This document shows positions 57,191-64,000 of a DNA stretch of 64,000 bases, in pieces. Within the stretch, counting starts at the first letter, position 1; each line of letters starts with the position of its first letter. This DNA comes from Paraglaciecola polaris LMG 21857 (lineage in GTDB: Bacteria; Pseudomonadota; Gammaproteobacteria; Enterobacterales; Alteromonadaceae): NCBI RefSeq assembly GCF_000315055.1, contig NZ_BAER01000045.1, positions 62,001 through 126,000 of the forward strand, read 5' to 3'. The notes under the pieces are model-generated. The model was not told the origin of the DNA. It searched no databases and saw only the letters and a list, made by a program, of their open reading frames with translations. The translations under genes and the position numbers were made by a program.

Positions 57191-58771
57191 ATGAGCGCAC
57201 AATACTCAGGTTTAGATTGGTTAGTGTTTGCTGCTTACGGGCTATTGTTGCTGGGCAGCGGCTGGTTTTTTAATCGCCGTTCAGCTAACAGTCAAGACTA
57301 CTTTCGTGGCGGTAATGCTATGCCTGTTTGGGCGGTTGCTATATCTGTATTAGCCACGTCTCAATCTGCAGCAACGTTTTTAGGCGGACCAGATCAAGGG
57401 TATCGCGGTGATCTATCTTACCTAGCCACTAACCTAGGTGCCTTTGTTGCGGCGTTCTTTGTGGCCACGTTTCTGATCCCTAAATTCTACCAGCACAACG
57501 TATATACAGTGTATGAATTACTTGAAGTGCGCTTTGGGGCAAAAGCCAAGAAACAGGCTGGGCTGATGTATCTCTGTGGCCGTGTATTTGCCAGCGGTGC
57601 GCGCTTATATATGGCGGCTATTGCAGTGTCTATGATCTTGTTCGCCGATATTGAAGCGTCACACGTCATTGCCGCGACCTGTATATTGACCGTTGCCGGT
57701 TTGTTGTACACAGTGTACGGCGGTATTAAAACGGTCATTTACAGCGATGTGATCCAGTGCGGTGTTTATGTGGGTGCCGCGGTAGCGGTTATCTACTGTT
57801 TAATCGCCGCCATACCAAGCGATATTCCTAGTGTGCTTAATGTGTTAGCTAACCCTGGTCCGGGTGAAGCGTCAAAGCTCGCTTTATTTAAGTTTGATTG
57901 GGATTTTAGCCCGAGCGGCGTTTTCAATATCTGGTCGGTATTTAGCGGTTTTGTGTTATTGAATATTGCGGCTTTCGGTCTCGATCAAGATATGACACAG
58001 CGGGTACTTACCTGTAAAAATGCGAAAAAAGGCAGCAAGGCCATGCTGTATTCCATTGTGATGGTAATCCCCATCATGCTGTTATTTATCGTAATTGGCT
58101 TGTTATTATATGTTTATTACCAGCGCCCAGATCTAATGCACAGCGGTGTATCAGGGGAGGTATTGCCTACATTTGAAGGTGAGCCGGTGACTATTTTCAT
58201 GTATTACGTGCTCAACCATATTCCTTCCGGCGTAAGAGCTCTGGTGACCGTTGGTATCGTTGCTGCTGCGTTATCGACACTGAATTCTGGGTTGAATTCT
58301 ATGGCATCCGTTTTGGTACAAGATATTTATGCGCCGTGGCAGCAAAAACAAGGTAAGAATCACAGCGATATGCATTATGTCAGTGCTGGACGTGTGGCGA
58401 TGGGCTTGGTGGCCTCCGCACTTGGAGCAATGGCATGCCTGTGTTTTTACTGGCAACAATACACGGATACCCCGTTATTGCAGTTTGCGTTAGGGGTGAT
58501 GGTATTTTCATATAGTGGTTTGTTAGGGGTGTATTTTACCGCAATATTCACTAAGCGCGGCAGCCCTGCTAGTGTATTGGCGGCGCTTATTTGTGGCTTT
58601 ATGACTACGCTATTATTTCAACCTTACGTCATGACGCTGTATTTACCGCCAGAGTGGATCATACCCATCGGCTTCACGTGGCAGTTATGTATCGCCACGT
58701 TAGTCGCAACCTTAGTGTGTTTATCGGCCAAGGGAAGTAACCAACAGTTATTTCAAGGACAGAAAGCATGA
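57191..58771 (+). CDS. Sodium:solute symporter (SSS family), candidate MurNAc/muropeptide importer
   Basis: 526 residues, about 13 helices; the SSS core is recognisable: GLDWLVFAAYGLLLLGSGWFFNRRSA, SVLATSQSAATFLGGPDQGY (about 45-64), TVYELLEVRFG and the LSTLNSGLNSMASVLVQDIYAPW stretch (about 355-378, in parts). The nearest described members carry sugars, sialic acid or N-acetyl sugars. Between a murein peptidase and a sugar kinase-MurQ-NamZ set, import of free MurNAc (or GlcNAc-MurNAc) is the best guess; there is no PTS MurP here. The ATG at 57191 follows an AGG-containing site. The stop overlaps the kinase start by 4 bp. Confidence 0.9.
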   Translation: MSAQYSGLDWLVFAAYGLLLLGSGWFFNRRSANSQDYFRGGNAMPVWAVAISVLATSQSAATFLGGPDQGYRGDLSYLATNLGAFVAAFFVATFLIPKFYQHNVYTVYELLEVRFGAKAKKQAGLMYLCGRVFASGARLYMAAIAVSMILFADIEASHVIAATCILTVAGLLYTVYGGIKTVIYSDVIQCGVYVGAAVAVIYCLIAAIPSDIPSVLNVLANPGPGEASKLALFKFDWDFSPSGVFNIWSVFSGFVLLNIAAFGLDQDMTQRVLTCKNAKKGSKAMLYSIVMVIPIMLLFIVIGLLLYVYYQRPDLMHSGVSGEVLPTFEGEPVTIFMYYVLNHIPSGVRALVTVGIVAAALSTLNSGLNSMASVLVQDIYAPWQQKQGKNHSDMHYVSAGRVAMGLVASALGAMACLCFYWQQYTDTPLLQFALGVMVFSYSGLLGVYFTAIFTKRGSPASVLAALICGFMTTLLFQPYVMTLYLPPEWIIPIGFTWQLCIATLVATLVCLSAKGSNQQLFQGQKA

Positions 58772-59655
58772 ACAACACAAGTGAATTTATTCTTGGTTTA
58801 GACGGAGGTGGTACCAAAACACTGGCCCGACTGATAAATTTAACTACCGAAATGCAATGGCAAGTTAGCGCAGGTGCTAGCTCCTTGAGCAACGATTATT
58901 CCCAAGCCTTAGCCAGCGTGACTGATGCCTGTAGACAACTATTTGCGCAAGCCAGCTGTCAGCCCGAGCAGGTGTCGACGGTTTTTGGTCTTGCTGGCGC
59001 TGGCGACAAACAGTTAATCGCAAAGTTGGAACGGGACTTACCATTCGACTTCGCCGATTTGCAAATAGTGTCGGATGCAAAAACCTCATTGTACGGAGCG
59101 AATGCGGGTCAACCGGTCGCAGTCGTGGCATTGGGTACAGGCTCAGTGGGCATGCGTATGGACCACAATGGTGCGGAAAAGATGATAGGCGGGTGGGGTT
59201 TTTGTATCGGCGATGAGGGTGGCGGTGCCAAACTGGGGTATTTGGCTGTGCAAAAACTACTTTTAGAAATGGATACAAATGGCGTCGCAAAAAGCGTCTT
59301 GAGTTTGTATGTTGCCAGTCAAATTGGTTACAGTCGCCAGTCTATTTTACAATGGTTAGCCATGGCTAAGCCTGCGGATTATGCCAAACTGGCGCCACAT
59401 ATTTTTACGTTGAGAGATAGCTGCGTGTTGGCATTGGAAGTGTTAACGGCGCATGCCAACATGATTGAAAAATTAATTAAACGAACCTGTGGTTCAAGCG
59501 AGTTACCGTTAGTATTGATGGGCGGGCTCGCTGAGCCAAGTCACGTATTACTCAGCACTACTTACCGTAACTTAATTATGCCAAGTAAGGGCAATTCCCT
59601 CGACGGCGCTTGTTTGTTGGCAAAGCAACTGTGCTCGCCAGCAGCGACTAACTAA
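58768..59655 (+). CDS. BadF/BadG-type N-acetyl-sugar kinase (MurK-like candidate)
   Basis: ATP-dependent sugar kinase of the ASKHA fold. The 295 residues show phosphate-1 [10 protein letters not shown] (about 10-19), phosphate-2 [12 protein letters not shown] (about 118-129), and [13 protein letters not shown] (about 149-161). Family members phosphorylate GlcNAc (eukaryotic NagK) or both MurNAc and GlcNAc (clostridial MurK). Its position, with 4 bp overlap to the symporter and 17 bp before murQ, whose substrate is MurNAc-6-phosphate, suggests a MurNAc kinase, perhaps also acting on GlcNAc from NagP. Specificity is inferred, not shown. Confidence 0.85.
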   Translation: MNNTSEFILGLDGGGTKTLARLINLTTEMQWQVSAGASSLSNDYSQALASVTDACRQLFAQASCQPEQVSTVFGLAGAGDKQLIAKLERDLPFDFADLQIVSDAKTSLYGANAGQPVAVVALGTGSVGMRMDHNGAEKMIGGWGFCIGDEGGGAKLGYLAVQKLLLEMDTNGVAKSVLSLYVASQIGYSRQSILQWLAMAKPADYAKLAPHIFTLRDSCVLALEVLTAHANMIEKLIKRTCGSSELPLVLMGGLAEPSHVLLSTTYRNLIMPSKGNSLDGACLLAKQLCSPAATN

Positions 59656-59672
59656 ACGTACATAATAATTTT

Positions 59673-60596
59673 ATGACTCAAGCAAATTTACTCAGTGAAT
59701 TGAATGATATCGCCTCCGAGGCGCGCAACCAAGACACGTTGAATATCGACACATTATCGACCTTGGCAATATTGGAAAAGATGAATCATGAAGACCAAAA
59801 AGTTGCGGGTGCCGTTCATGCTGTTTTAGCTGATATTGCTCTGGGGGTAGATGTCATTGTTGATAGTTTTAATCAAAACGGGCGGCTAATTTATATGGGG
59901 GCAGGCACGAGTGGTCGTTTAGGTATTCTTGATGCCGTGGAATGTATGCCAACCTTCAGTGTACCCCAAGGCATGGTTATCGGCTTGATTGCCGGCGGCG
60001 AAAAAGCAGTGGTGCATGCAGCCGAAGGCGCAGAGGACAACAAAGAGCAAGGGGTCAGCGATTTAAAGGCCCTGCAGTTTAATGCTAAAGATGTGCTGGT
60101 AGGTATTGCCGCCAGTGGCCGTACGCCCTATGTGGCAGCCGGCCTAGAATATGCCAAGCAGTGTGGTGCGAAGACCATAGCCCTTAATTGCAGTGCGAAA
60201 TCGCTAATCGGTCAAATAGCCGATATTGATATTTGTGCTCAAGTCGGTCCGGAAGTCCTTACAGGATCTACTCGCTTAAAATCGGGCACTGCCCAGAAGC
60301 TCATTTTAAATATGTTGAGCACGGCCAGTATGATCCGTATTGGTAAAACGTATCAAAATTTAATGGTCGACTTAAAAGCCAGCAATCAAAAGCTTTACGC
60401 CCGAGCGGTGCGTATTGTGATGCAAGCCACAGATTGCGATGAACAAACTGCCTCTGAAGCTTTGGTGCAAGCCAATAAAGAAGTAAAAGTCGCGATTTTA
60501 ATGATACTCACCAATAGCAGCCCAGAGCGAGCCCGGGGAGAGTTATCCGAGCATAACGGCTATTTACGTCACGCAGTGTCCCAAAGCAGCTCATGA
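59673..60596 (+). CDS. murQ: N-acetylmuramic acid 6-phosphate etherase MurQ
   Basis: Cleaves the lactyl ether of MurNAc-6-phosphate to give GlcNAc-6-phosphate and D-lactate, connecting murein sugars to NagA. The 307 residues match Mur[45 protein letters not shown] and a SIS fold, plus the C-terminal helical domain [21 protein letters not shown]. The catalytic Glu lies in the AVECMPTF or AAEGAED region by analogy with E. coli. The stop overlaps the namZ start by 4 bp. Confidence 0.96.
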   Translation: MTQANLLSELNDIASEARNQDTLNIDTLSTLAILEKMNHEDQKVAGAVHAVLADIALGVDVIVDSFNQNGRLIYMGAGTSGRLGILDAVECMPTFSVPQGMVIGLIAGGEKAVVHAAEGAEDNKEQGVSDLKALQFNAKDVLVGIAASGRTPYVAAGLEYAKQCGAKTIALNCSAKSLIGQIADIDICAQVGPEVLTGSTRLKSGTAQKLILNMLSTASMIRIGKTYQNLMVDLKASNQKLYARAVRIVMQATDCDEQTASEALVQANKEVKVAILMILTNSSPERARGELSEHNGYLRHAVSQSSS

Positions 60597-61759
60597 AGCT
60601 ATTTTTGTTTACCGTGCTGGTTATGCTGCTTAATGCTTGTGCTGGCCAGTCTAAAATAGATAGCCAAGCCATTATCGTCGCGGCTGAGCGCCCTGACGCT
60701 TATTTATCGCAGTTAACAGGTAAGCGTGTTGGTTTATTGGTTAATCAGACCTCTATGGTCGGCAAAACGCACTTAGCGGACTACCTGTTAGAGAACGATA
60801 TAAACGTCGCGCGAATATTTGCCCCTGAGCACGGCTTTCGTGGCGACCATGATGCAGGAGCGCATGTAAACAGTGAGGTAGATGCTAAAACCGGGATCCC
60901 AATTACCTCGATTTACGGAAAATTTAAAAAACCTCCGCTTGAAATGCTGCAGCAACTCGATGTAGTGGTATTTGATATTCAGGACGTAGGTGTACGTTTT
61001 TACACTTACATTAGCTCCATGCATTACATGATGGAAGCCGCAGCAGAAGCAGGTATTCAATTTATGGTCTTAGACCGCCCTAATCCGAACGGGAGGTTTA
61101 TTGATGGCCCGATCTTGGAGCCTGAGTTTCGCTCGTTTGTCGGCATGCATCCGATACCCGTATTGCACGGTATGACCGTAGCCGAGCTGGCGCGTATGAT
61201 CAAAGGCGAGAAGTGGATAAAGCAAGCACAAGCTCTTGATTTAGTGACCATACCTGTCGCTCATTATACTCGGAATATGCTTTATTCATTACCCGTCGCC
61301 CCGAGCCCAAATTTACCCAATGATCAGGCGATAGGTCTATACCCCAGCCTGTGTTTTTTTGAAGCGACACCTATTAGTATCGGCCGGGGAACTGACTTTC
61401 CTTTTCAGGTCCTGGGTTTTAATGACATCGCGTTAGGCCAATTCGAATTTAGTCCTGAATCTCGTCCGGGCAGCGCATTGCACCCCAAATTAGAAGGCAA
61501 GGTACTCAAGGGCATGGACTTGCGTGAAAGTCAGCAACGGGGTTTGAATTTAGATTGGTTAATTGCGGCGCAGGGGCAATTTATCGAGCAGGGTATAAGC
61601 TTGTTTGATAGAGCTGATTTTATGGACAAGCTGGCAGGCACAGATCAAATGCGTAAAGCCATTGAAGCGGGCCACAGTGGAGCCGAAATCAAGCAAAGTT
61701 GGCAAGCCGGGCTGGAGAAATTTAAAGCTAAACGTCAGCCCTATTTACTCTATCAATAA
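60593..61759 (+). CDS. namZ: Exo-beta-N-acetylmuramidase NamZ (DUF1343), lipoprotein
   Basis: Releases MurNAc from the non-reducing ends of peptidoglycan fragments; the function is established for Bacillus subtilis NamZ, a secreted DUF1343 protein. The 388 residues carry a lipoprotein signal LLNACAG (Cys16), then family motifs [63 protein letters not shown] and [11 protein letters not shown]. Anchoring would place it in the periplasm or at the outer membrane. It follows murQ with 4 bp overlap, and ends the operon before a T-free hairpin. Confidence 0.93.
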   Translation: MKLFLFTVLVMLLNACAGQSKIDSQAIIVAAERPDAYLSQLTGKRVGLLVNQTSMVGKTHLADYLLENDINVARIFAPEHGFRGDHDAGAHVNSEVDAKTGIPITSIYGKFKKPPLEMLQQLDVVVFDIQDVGVRFYTYISSMHYMMEAAAEAGIQFMVLDRPNPNGRFIDGPILEPEFRSFVGMHPIPVLHGMTVAELARMIKGEKWIKQAQALDLVTIPVAHYTRNMLYSLPVAPSPNLPNDQAIGLYPSLCFFEATPISIGRGTDFPFQVLGFNDIALGQFEFSPESRPGSALHPKLEGKVLKGMDLRESQQRGLNLDWLIAAQGQFIEQGISLFDRADFMDKLAGTDQMRKAIEAGHSGAEIKQSWQAGLEKFKAKRQPYLLYQ

Positions 61760-61767
61760 TCCCCTTT

Positions 61768-61792
61768 ACTTGCTCGTTGTATAACGGCAAGT
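61768..61792 (+). terminator. Weak hairpin after namZ
   Basis: ACTTGC-CGTT pairs with AACG-GCAAGT (one bulged T), loop GTAT, without a T-run. Possibly a stabilising or Rho-dependent end of the operon. Confidence 0.4.
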
Positions 61793-61796
61793 AACC

Positions 61797-61961
61797 TTAT
61801 AGGCCTTGAACGCTGGCCGCATATACCTGGTTTCCGCCGATAATCGTTTTCAGAACCTGAATATCGGCAATCGCCTCAGGTGAAACCTGACGAGGTTCCG
61901 CTGATAGCACGACCATGTCAGCACGCTTATTTACCGCAAGCGTCCCCACTTCTGCAAAGCG
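61797..61961 (-). pseudogene. C-terminal remnant of an amidohydrolase (YtcJ-like)
   Basis: On the minus strand 54 codons end in a TAA at 61797 and read like the end of a metal-dependent amidohydrolase: EVGTLAVNKRADMVVLSAEP, then IADIQVLKTIIGGNQVY. An in-frame TAG lies at 61962-61964 and no upstream coding sequence with the rest of the protein is present. The remainder has been lost, probably by a deletion before the PepSY gene. It is likely the scar of a gene that once faced the namZ operon. Confidence 0.8.
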
Positions 61962-62108
61962 CTAAATGGCAGCCTGCCACAGTGCAAATAAAGGTAAAGT
62001 TATCAGACAATTACCGACCTCTGTGGTTAAATACTGGGTTCTCGCGTTTTCAAACTGTGATCACGCTTAGTTATATTTATTTTGTTAAACCTGCTTCTAG
62101 AGGACGTC

Positions 62109-62627
62109 ATGGCATCACCCAAATTTCACAACACCTTAAGGCAATATCACAGATGGCTGGGGTTTTTCCTCGCGGGGATCATGGCTGTTTACGCAGTGAG
62201 CGGCATTTTGCTGATCTTTCGCAGCACTGACTTTATGAAATTTGAATACACCACAGAACATCTACTAGCCTCTGAACTGGGTCCACAGGGACTGGAGAAA
62301 GCACTGCATTTGAAAGGTTTTAAAGTCACCGGCCAAGACGCCAGCGAAGTGCGCTTTAATTTTGGTGTATATAACAAAGATACAGGTCAAGCTGTTGTGA
62401 CCAAAGATGATTATCCCTTGGTGTTGGGGAAGTTAGTTAATTTACACAAAGCCACAACCAATAGTCCTTTGTTTATCTTAAATATCACCTTTGGGGTGGT
62501 ATTGTTGTTTTTTGTGGTGTCAGCCTTTTTGATGTTTATGCCCAAGGCCAAAGTGTTCAAAAATAGTATTAAAATAGCGGGCTTAGGTTTTCTGTTTGCT
62601 TTGTTAGTGGTTGTTTTTGGTTCTTAG
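62109..62627 (+). CDS. PepSY-associated membrane protein
   Basis: 172 residues from the ATG at 62109 (AGAGGA upstream; the earlier in-frame ATG at 62082 lacks such a site). Family features: HNTLRQYHRWLGFFLAGIMAVYAVSGILLIFR (given in parts, about 8-40), a membrane helix following two His residues, a small extracytoplasmic PepSY-like part, and two C-terminal helices (about 120-170, ITFGVVLLFFVVSAFLMF and GLGFLFALLVVVFG). Such proteins are frequent beside TonB-dependent receptors and can belong to metal or sugar uptake. The receptor gene converges on it here. Confidence 0.8.
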   Translation: MASPKFHNTLRQYHRWLGFFLAGIMAVYAVSGILLIFRSTDFMKFEYTTEHLLASELGPQGLEKALHLKGFKVTGQDASEVRFNFGVYNKDTGQAVVTKDDYPLVLGKLVNLHKATTNSPLFILNITFGVVLLFFVVSAFLMFMPKAKVFKNSIKIAGLGFLFALLVVVFGS

Positions 62628-62665
62628 GGTTTATTGACGAGCGAGCAAGACGAATATCAGAAATG

Positions 62666-62691
62666 AAAAAGGCCTCAACTGAGGCCTTTTT
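62666..62691. terminator. Bidirectional terminator between PepSY and TonB-receptor genes
   Basis: AAAAAGGCCTC and GAGGCCTTTTT pair perfectly around AACT, with A and T tracts on both sides, between two convergent genes. Confidence 0.92.
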
Positions 62692-62723
62692 GCTGGGCTA
62701 TTTTCTACTGATATTAATGGCGA

Positions 62724-64000
62724 TTACATAGCGTATGAAAGTGTTACATAGCCGAAACGACCAATGTTTTCATAAGCACCTGTTTTCTCGCCAGTGCCGG
62801 TTGTGCCGTATGGCAGGCCGCGGTTGAATACGTTATCTACGCCGACTGTTAGGGATAAACCATTTTCAAACGCATAACCTACTGTCACATCTGAAATAGC
62901 GTATGAGCCATATTCCATCAACGAGCTGCGGTTAGGGTTAACGGCAAGCTCTTGGTTGTCGTATATGCTAACGCGTTCTAAATAACGTGTTTTGATGCCA
63001 GCTTTCCATGCGTCAACTGTGTAGTTCACGCTTACCATGCCTTGCCACTCAGATTCGCCCGCAGTGCCGGCATATTCTACGTAGTCAGAGGTATCTTCTT
63101 GGAACGGATACTCTTTACGTTCGATAAGGTAGGTACCGATAAGGTTGGTATTAAATGAACCACCAAGGGCATCAAAGTCGTAACCAAGTTCGAAATCCAC
63201 ACCCGCTGCATCTTGACCTGAAAGGTTAAGTGCGAAGCTTCTGATTTGCGAAATTTCGCCGTTTACGTCACGGGAAACAAGTGAACAGTAATCATTATTC
63301 ACACTGCTAGTGTTGTCTACACAACGATCGAGTATGGTTTGTGAGTCAACAGATGAAATTGCATCCGTTAATTCAATTTTCCAGTAATCAACGGTGGCCA
63401 CAAAGCCTTCGAGGTAAGACGGTTGGTAGACGACGCCCACTGTGGTACTTTTTGATTCTTCAGCGCGTAGGTTAATGTTACCGCCTTGCTCGCCTTCGAT
63501 TGTTGCTTGGTCGTAATCGGAATCAAAATCAGCCGGCACACCTAGGGCTGCACAGTTTGCTGCACGTGTGGACGCGTCAGATAGTTGGTCTAGCTCAGAC
63601 GTTTTACAAGGGTCATCGATGCTGAAAAAGGTCTGGCTGGCTTCACCGAATAATTCACTGATGTTAGGTGCGCGTAGGGCTGATGAATGAGTCGAGCGAA
63701 TACGAAGATCGTCGTACACCTGCCAATCTAGGCCTAGTTTCCAGCTTTTCGCATTACCAATGGTACTGTAATCAGCGATACGTAACGCGGTTTCGAAGTT
63801 AAGGCTTTGCACGCCTGGTAAGTCAGCTAATAAAGGAACTGAAAATTCCACATAAGCTTCTTTTACGTCAAAGTCGCCCTTGTCTTCACCTAATACGTTG
63901 AAAAAGGTACCTTCAGCGTTATCTGGCTCTTCAATTTCGCTTTCTTCTTTGCGGTATTCAATACCTGCGGCAAAACCAACATAGCCTGCTGGTAACTCAT
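62724..64000 (-). CDS. TonB-dependent outer-membrane receptor, N-terminal part cut by window
   Basis: C-terminal 425 codons of a TonB-dependent receptor barrel; the 5' part lies beyond base 64000, since the frame is open to the edge and the first Met-like GTG at 63851 is internal. Features: RAPNISELFGEASQTFF (conserved barrel motif near the window side), paired cysteines in a long loop (CKTSE ... CAALG), NLRAEESKSTTVGVVYQP, GYFAN-like YGSYAISDVTVGYAFENGLSLTVGVDNVFNRG in parts, and a terminal YVTLSYAM strand. The style is that of carbohydrate or peptide receptors of Alteromonadales. A role in uptake of muropeptides or GlcNAc oligomers is possible because of the cluster it adjoins, but unproven. 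Confidence 0.92.
   Translation of the reverse strand, partial: ELPAGYVGFAAGIEYRKEESEIEEPDNAEGTFFNVLGEDKGDFDVKEAYVEFSVPLLADLPGVQSLNFETALRIADYSTIGNAKSWKLGLDWQVYDDLRIRSTHSSALRAPNISELFGEASQTFFSIDDPCKTSELDQLSDASTRAANCAALGVPADFDSDYDQATIEGEQGGNINLRAEESKSTTVGVVYQPSYLEGFVATVDYWKIELTDAISSVDSQTILDRCVDNTSSVNNDYCSLVSRDVNGEISQIRSFALNLSGQDAAGVDFELGYDFDALGGSFNTNLIGTYLIERKEYPFQEDTSDYVEYAGTAGESEWQGMVSVNYTVDAWKAGIKTRYLERVSIYDNQELAVNPNRSSLMEYGSYAISDVTVGYAFENGLSLTVGVDNVFNRGLPYGTTGTGEKTGAYENIGRFGYVTLSYAM

Overview
The window reads as chromosome of a marine gammaproteobacterium of the order Alteromonadales, closest in style to Paraglaciecola, Alteromonas or Shewanella. The evidence is the gene order (tatABC, tatD and hemB beside ubiE-ubiJ-ubiB), the NagP/NagB-II type of amino-sugar genes, the nhaR/nhaA pair, and several protein pairs typical of that order. 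Most of it is ordinary, densely packed housekeeping DNA. I see no CRISPR array, rRNA, tRNA, insertion sequence or prophage. The only phage-like gene is one orphan holin.

Layout. 1-5.4 kb (minus strand): tatA-tatB-tatC, a small secreted protein, tatD, a membrane diguanylate cyclase and hemB (cut by the window edge). 5.5-6.4 kb: a secreted protein of unknown function. 6.5-9.6 kb: ubiE-ubiJ-ubiB for ubiquinone. 9.7-18.5 kb: a Tag-like glycosylase, prlC, gor, a DUF155 protein, a DnaQ-like exonuclease and a long RecQ. 18.5-24.5 kb: a secD-secF pair without yajC, an unknown secreted protein and a type III glutamine synthetase. 25-31.4 kb: an orphan 3TM holin, nhaR/nhaA, a Rap1a/Tai-like protein, a PA2779/PA2778-like pair and a serine hydrolase. 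31.4-33.3 kb: an FG-GAP/UnbV lipoprotein gene broken by two compensating frameshifts. 33.7-40.7 kb: hslV-hslU behind a heat-shock promoter, an FtsN-like SPOR protein, priA, rpmE and malic enzyme. 40.8-44.0 kb: a tetR gene facing a two-gene oxidoreductase operon, with two clear operators between them. 44.2-49.6 kb: a thioredoxin-like protein, a chemoreceptor, ybiT, and a histidine-kinase dimerisation domain standing alone beside a response-regulator diguanylate cyclase.

The most interesting region is 49.9-61.8 kb, which looks like a cell-wall (peptidoglycan) catabolic locus. It encodes a Tat-exported LD-carboxypeptidase, NagP, NagA and NagB-II on one side. On the other, divergent side it encodes a DUF819 permease, a secreted SH3/NlpC-P60 peptidase, a sodium:solute symporter, a BadF-type sugar kinase, MurQ and a NamZ (DUF1343) lipoprotein. 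Together they suggest the following non-PTS route. NamZ and the peptidase trim muropeptides outside the cytoplasm, and the symporter and NagP import free MurNAc and GlcNAc. The kinase then makes the 6-phosphates, MurQ turns MurNAc-6P into GlcNAc-6P, and NagA and NagB-II deliver fructose-6P. DUF819 may carry stem-peptide products. The divergent promoter region holds an 18-bp palindrome with no regulator gene beside it. The region ends with the C-terminal scrap of an amidohydrolase, a PepSY membrane protein and a TonB-dependent receptor cut by the window edge.
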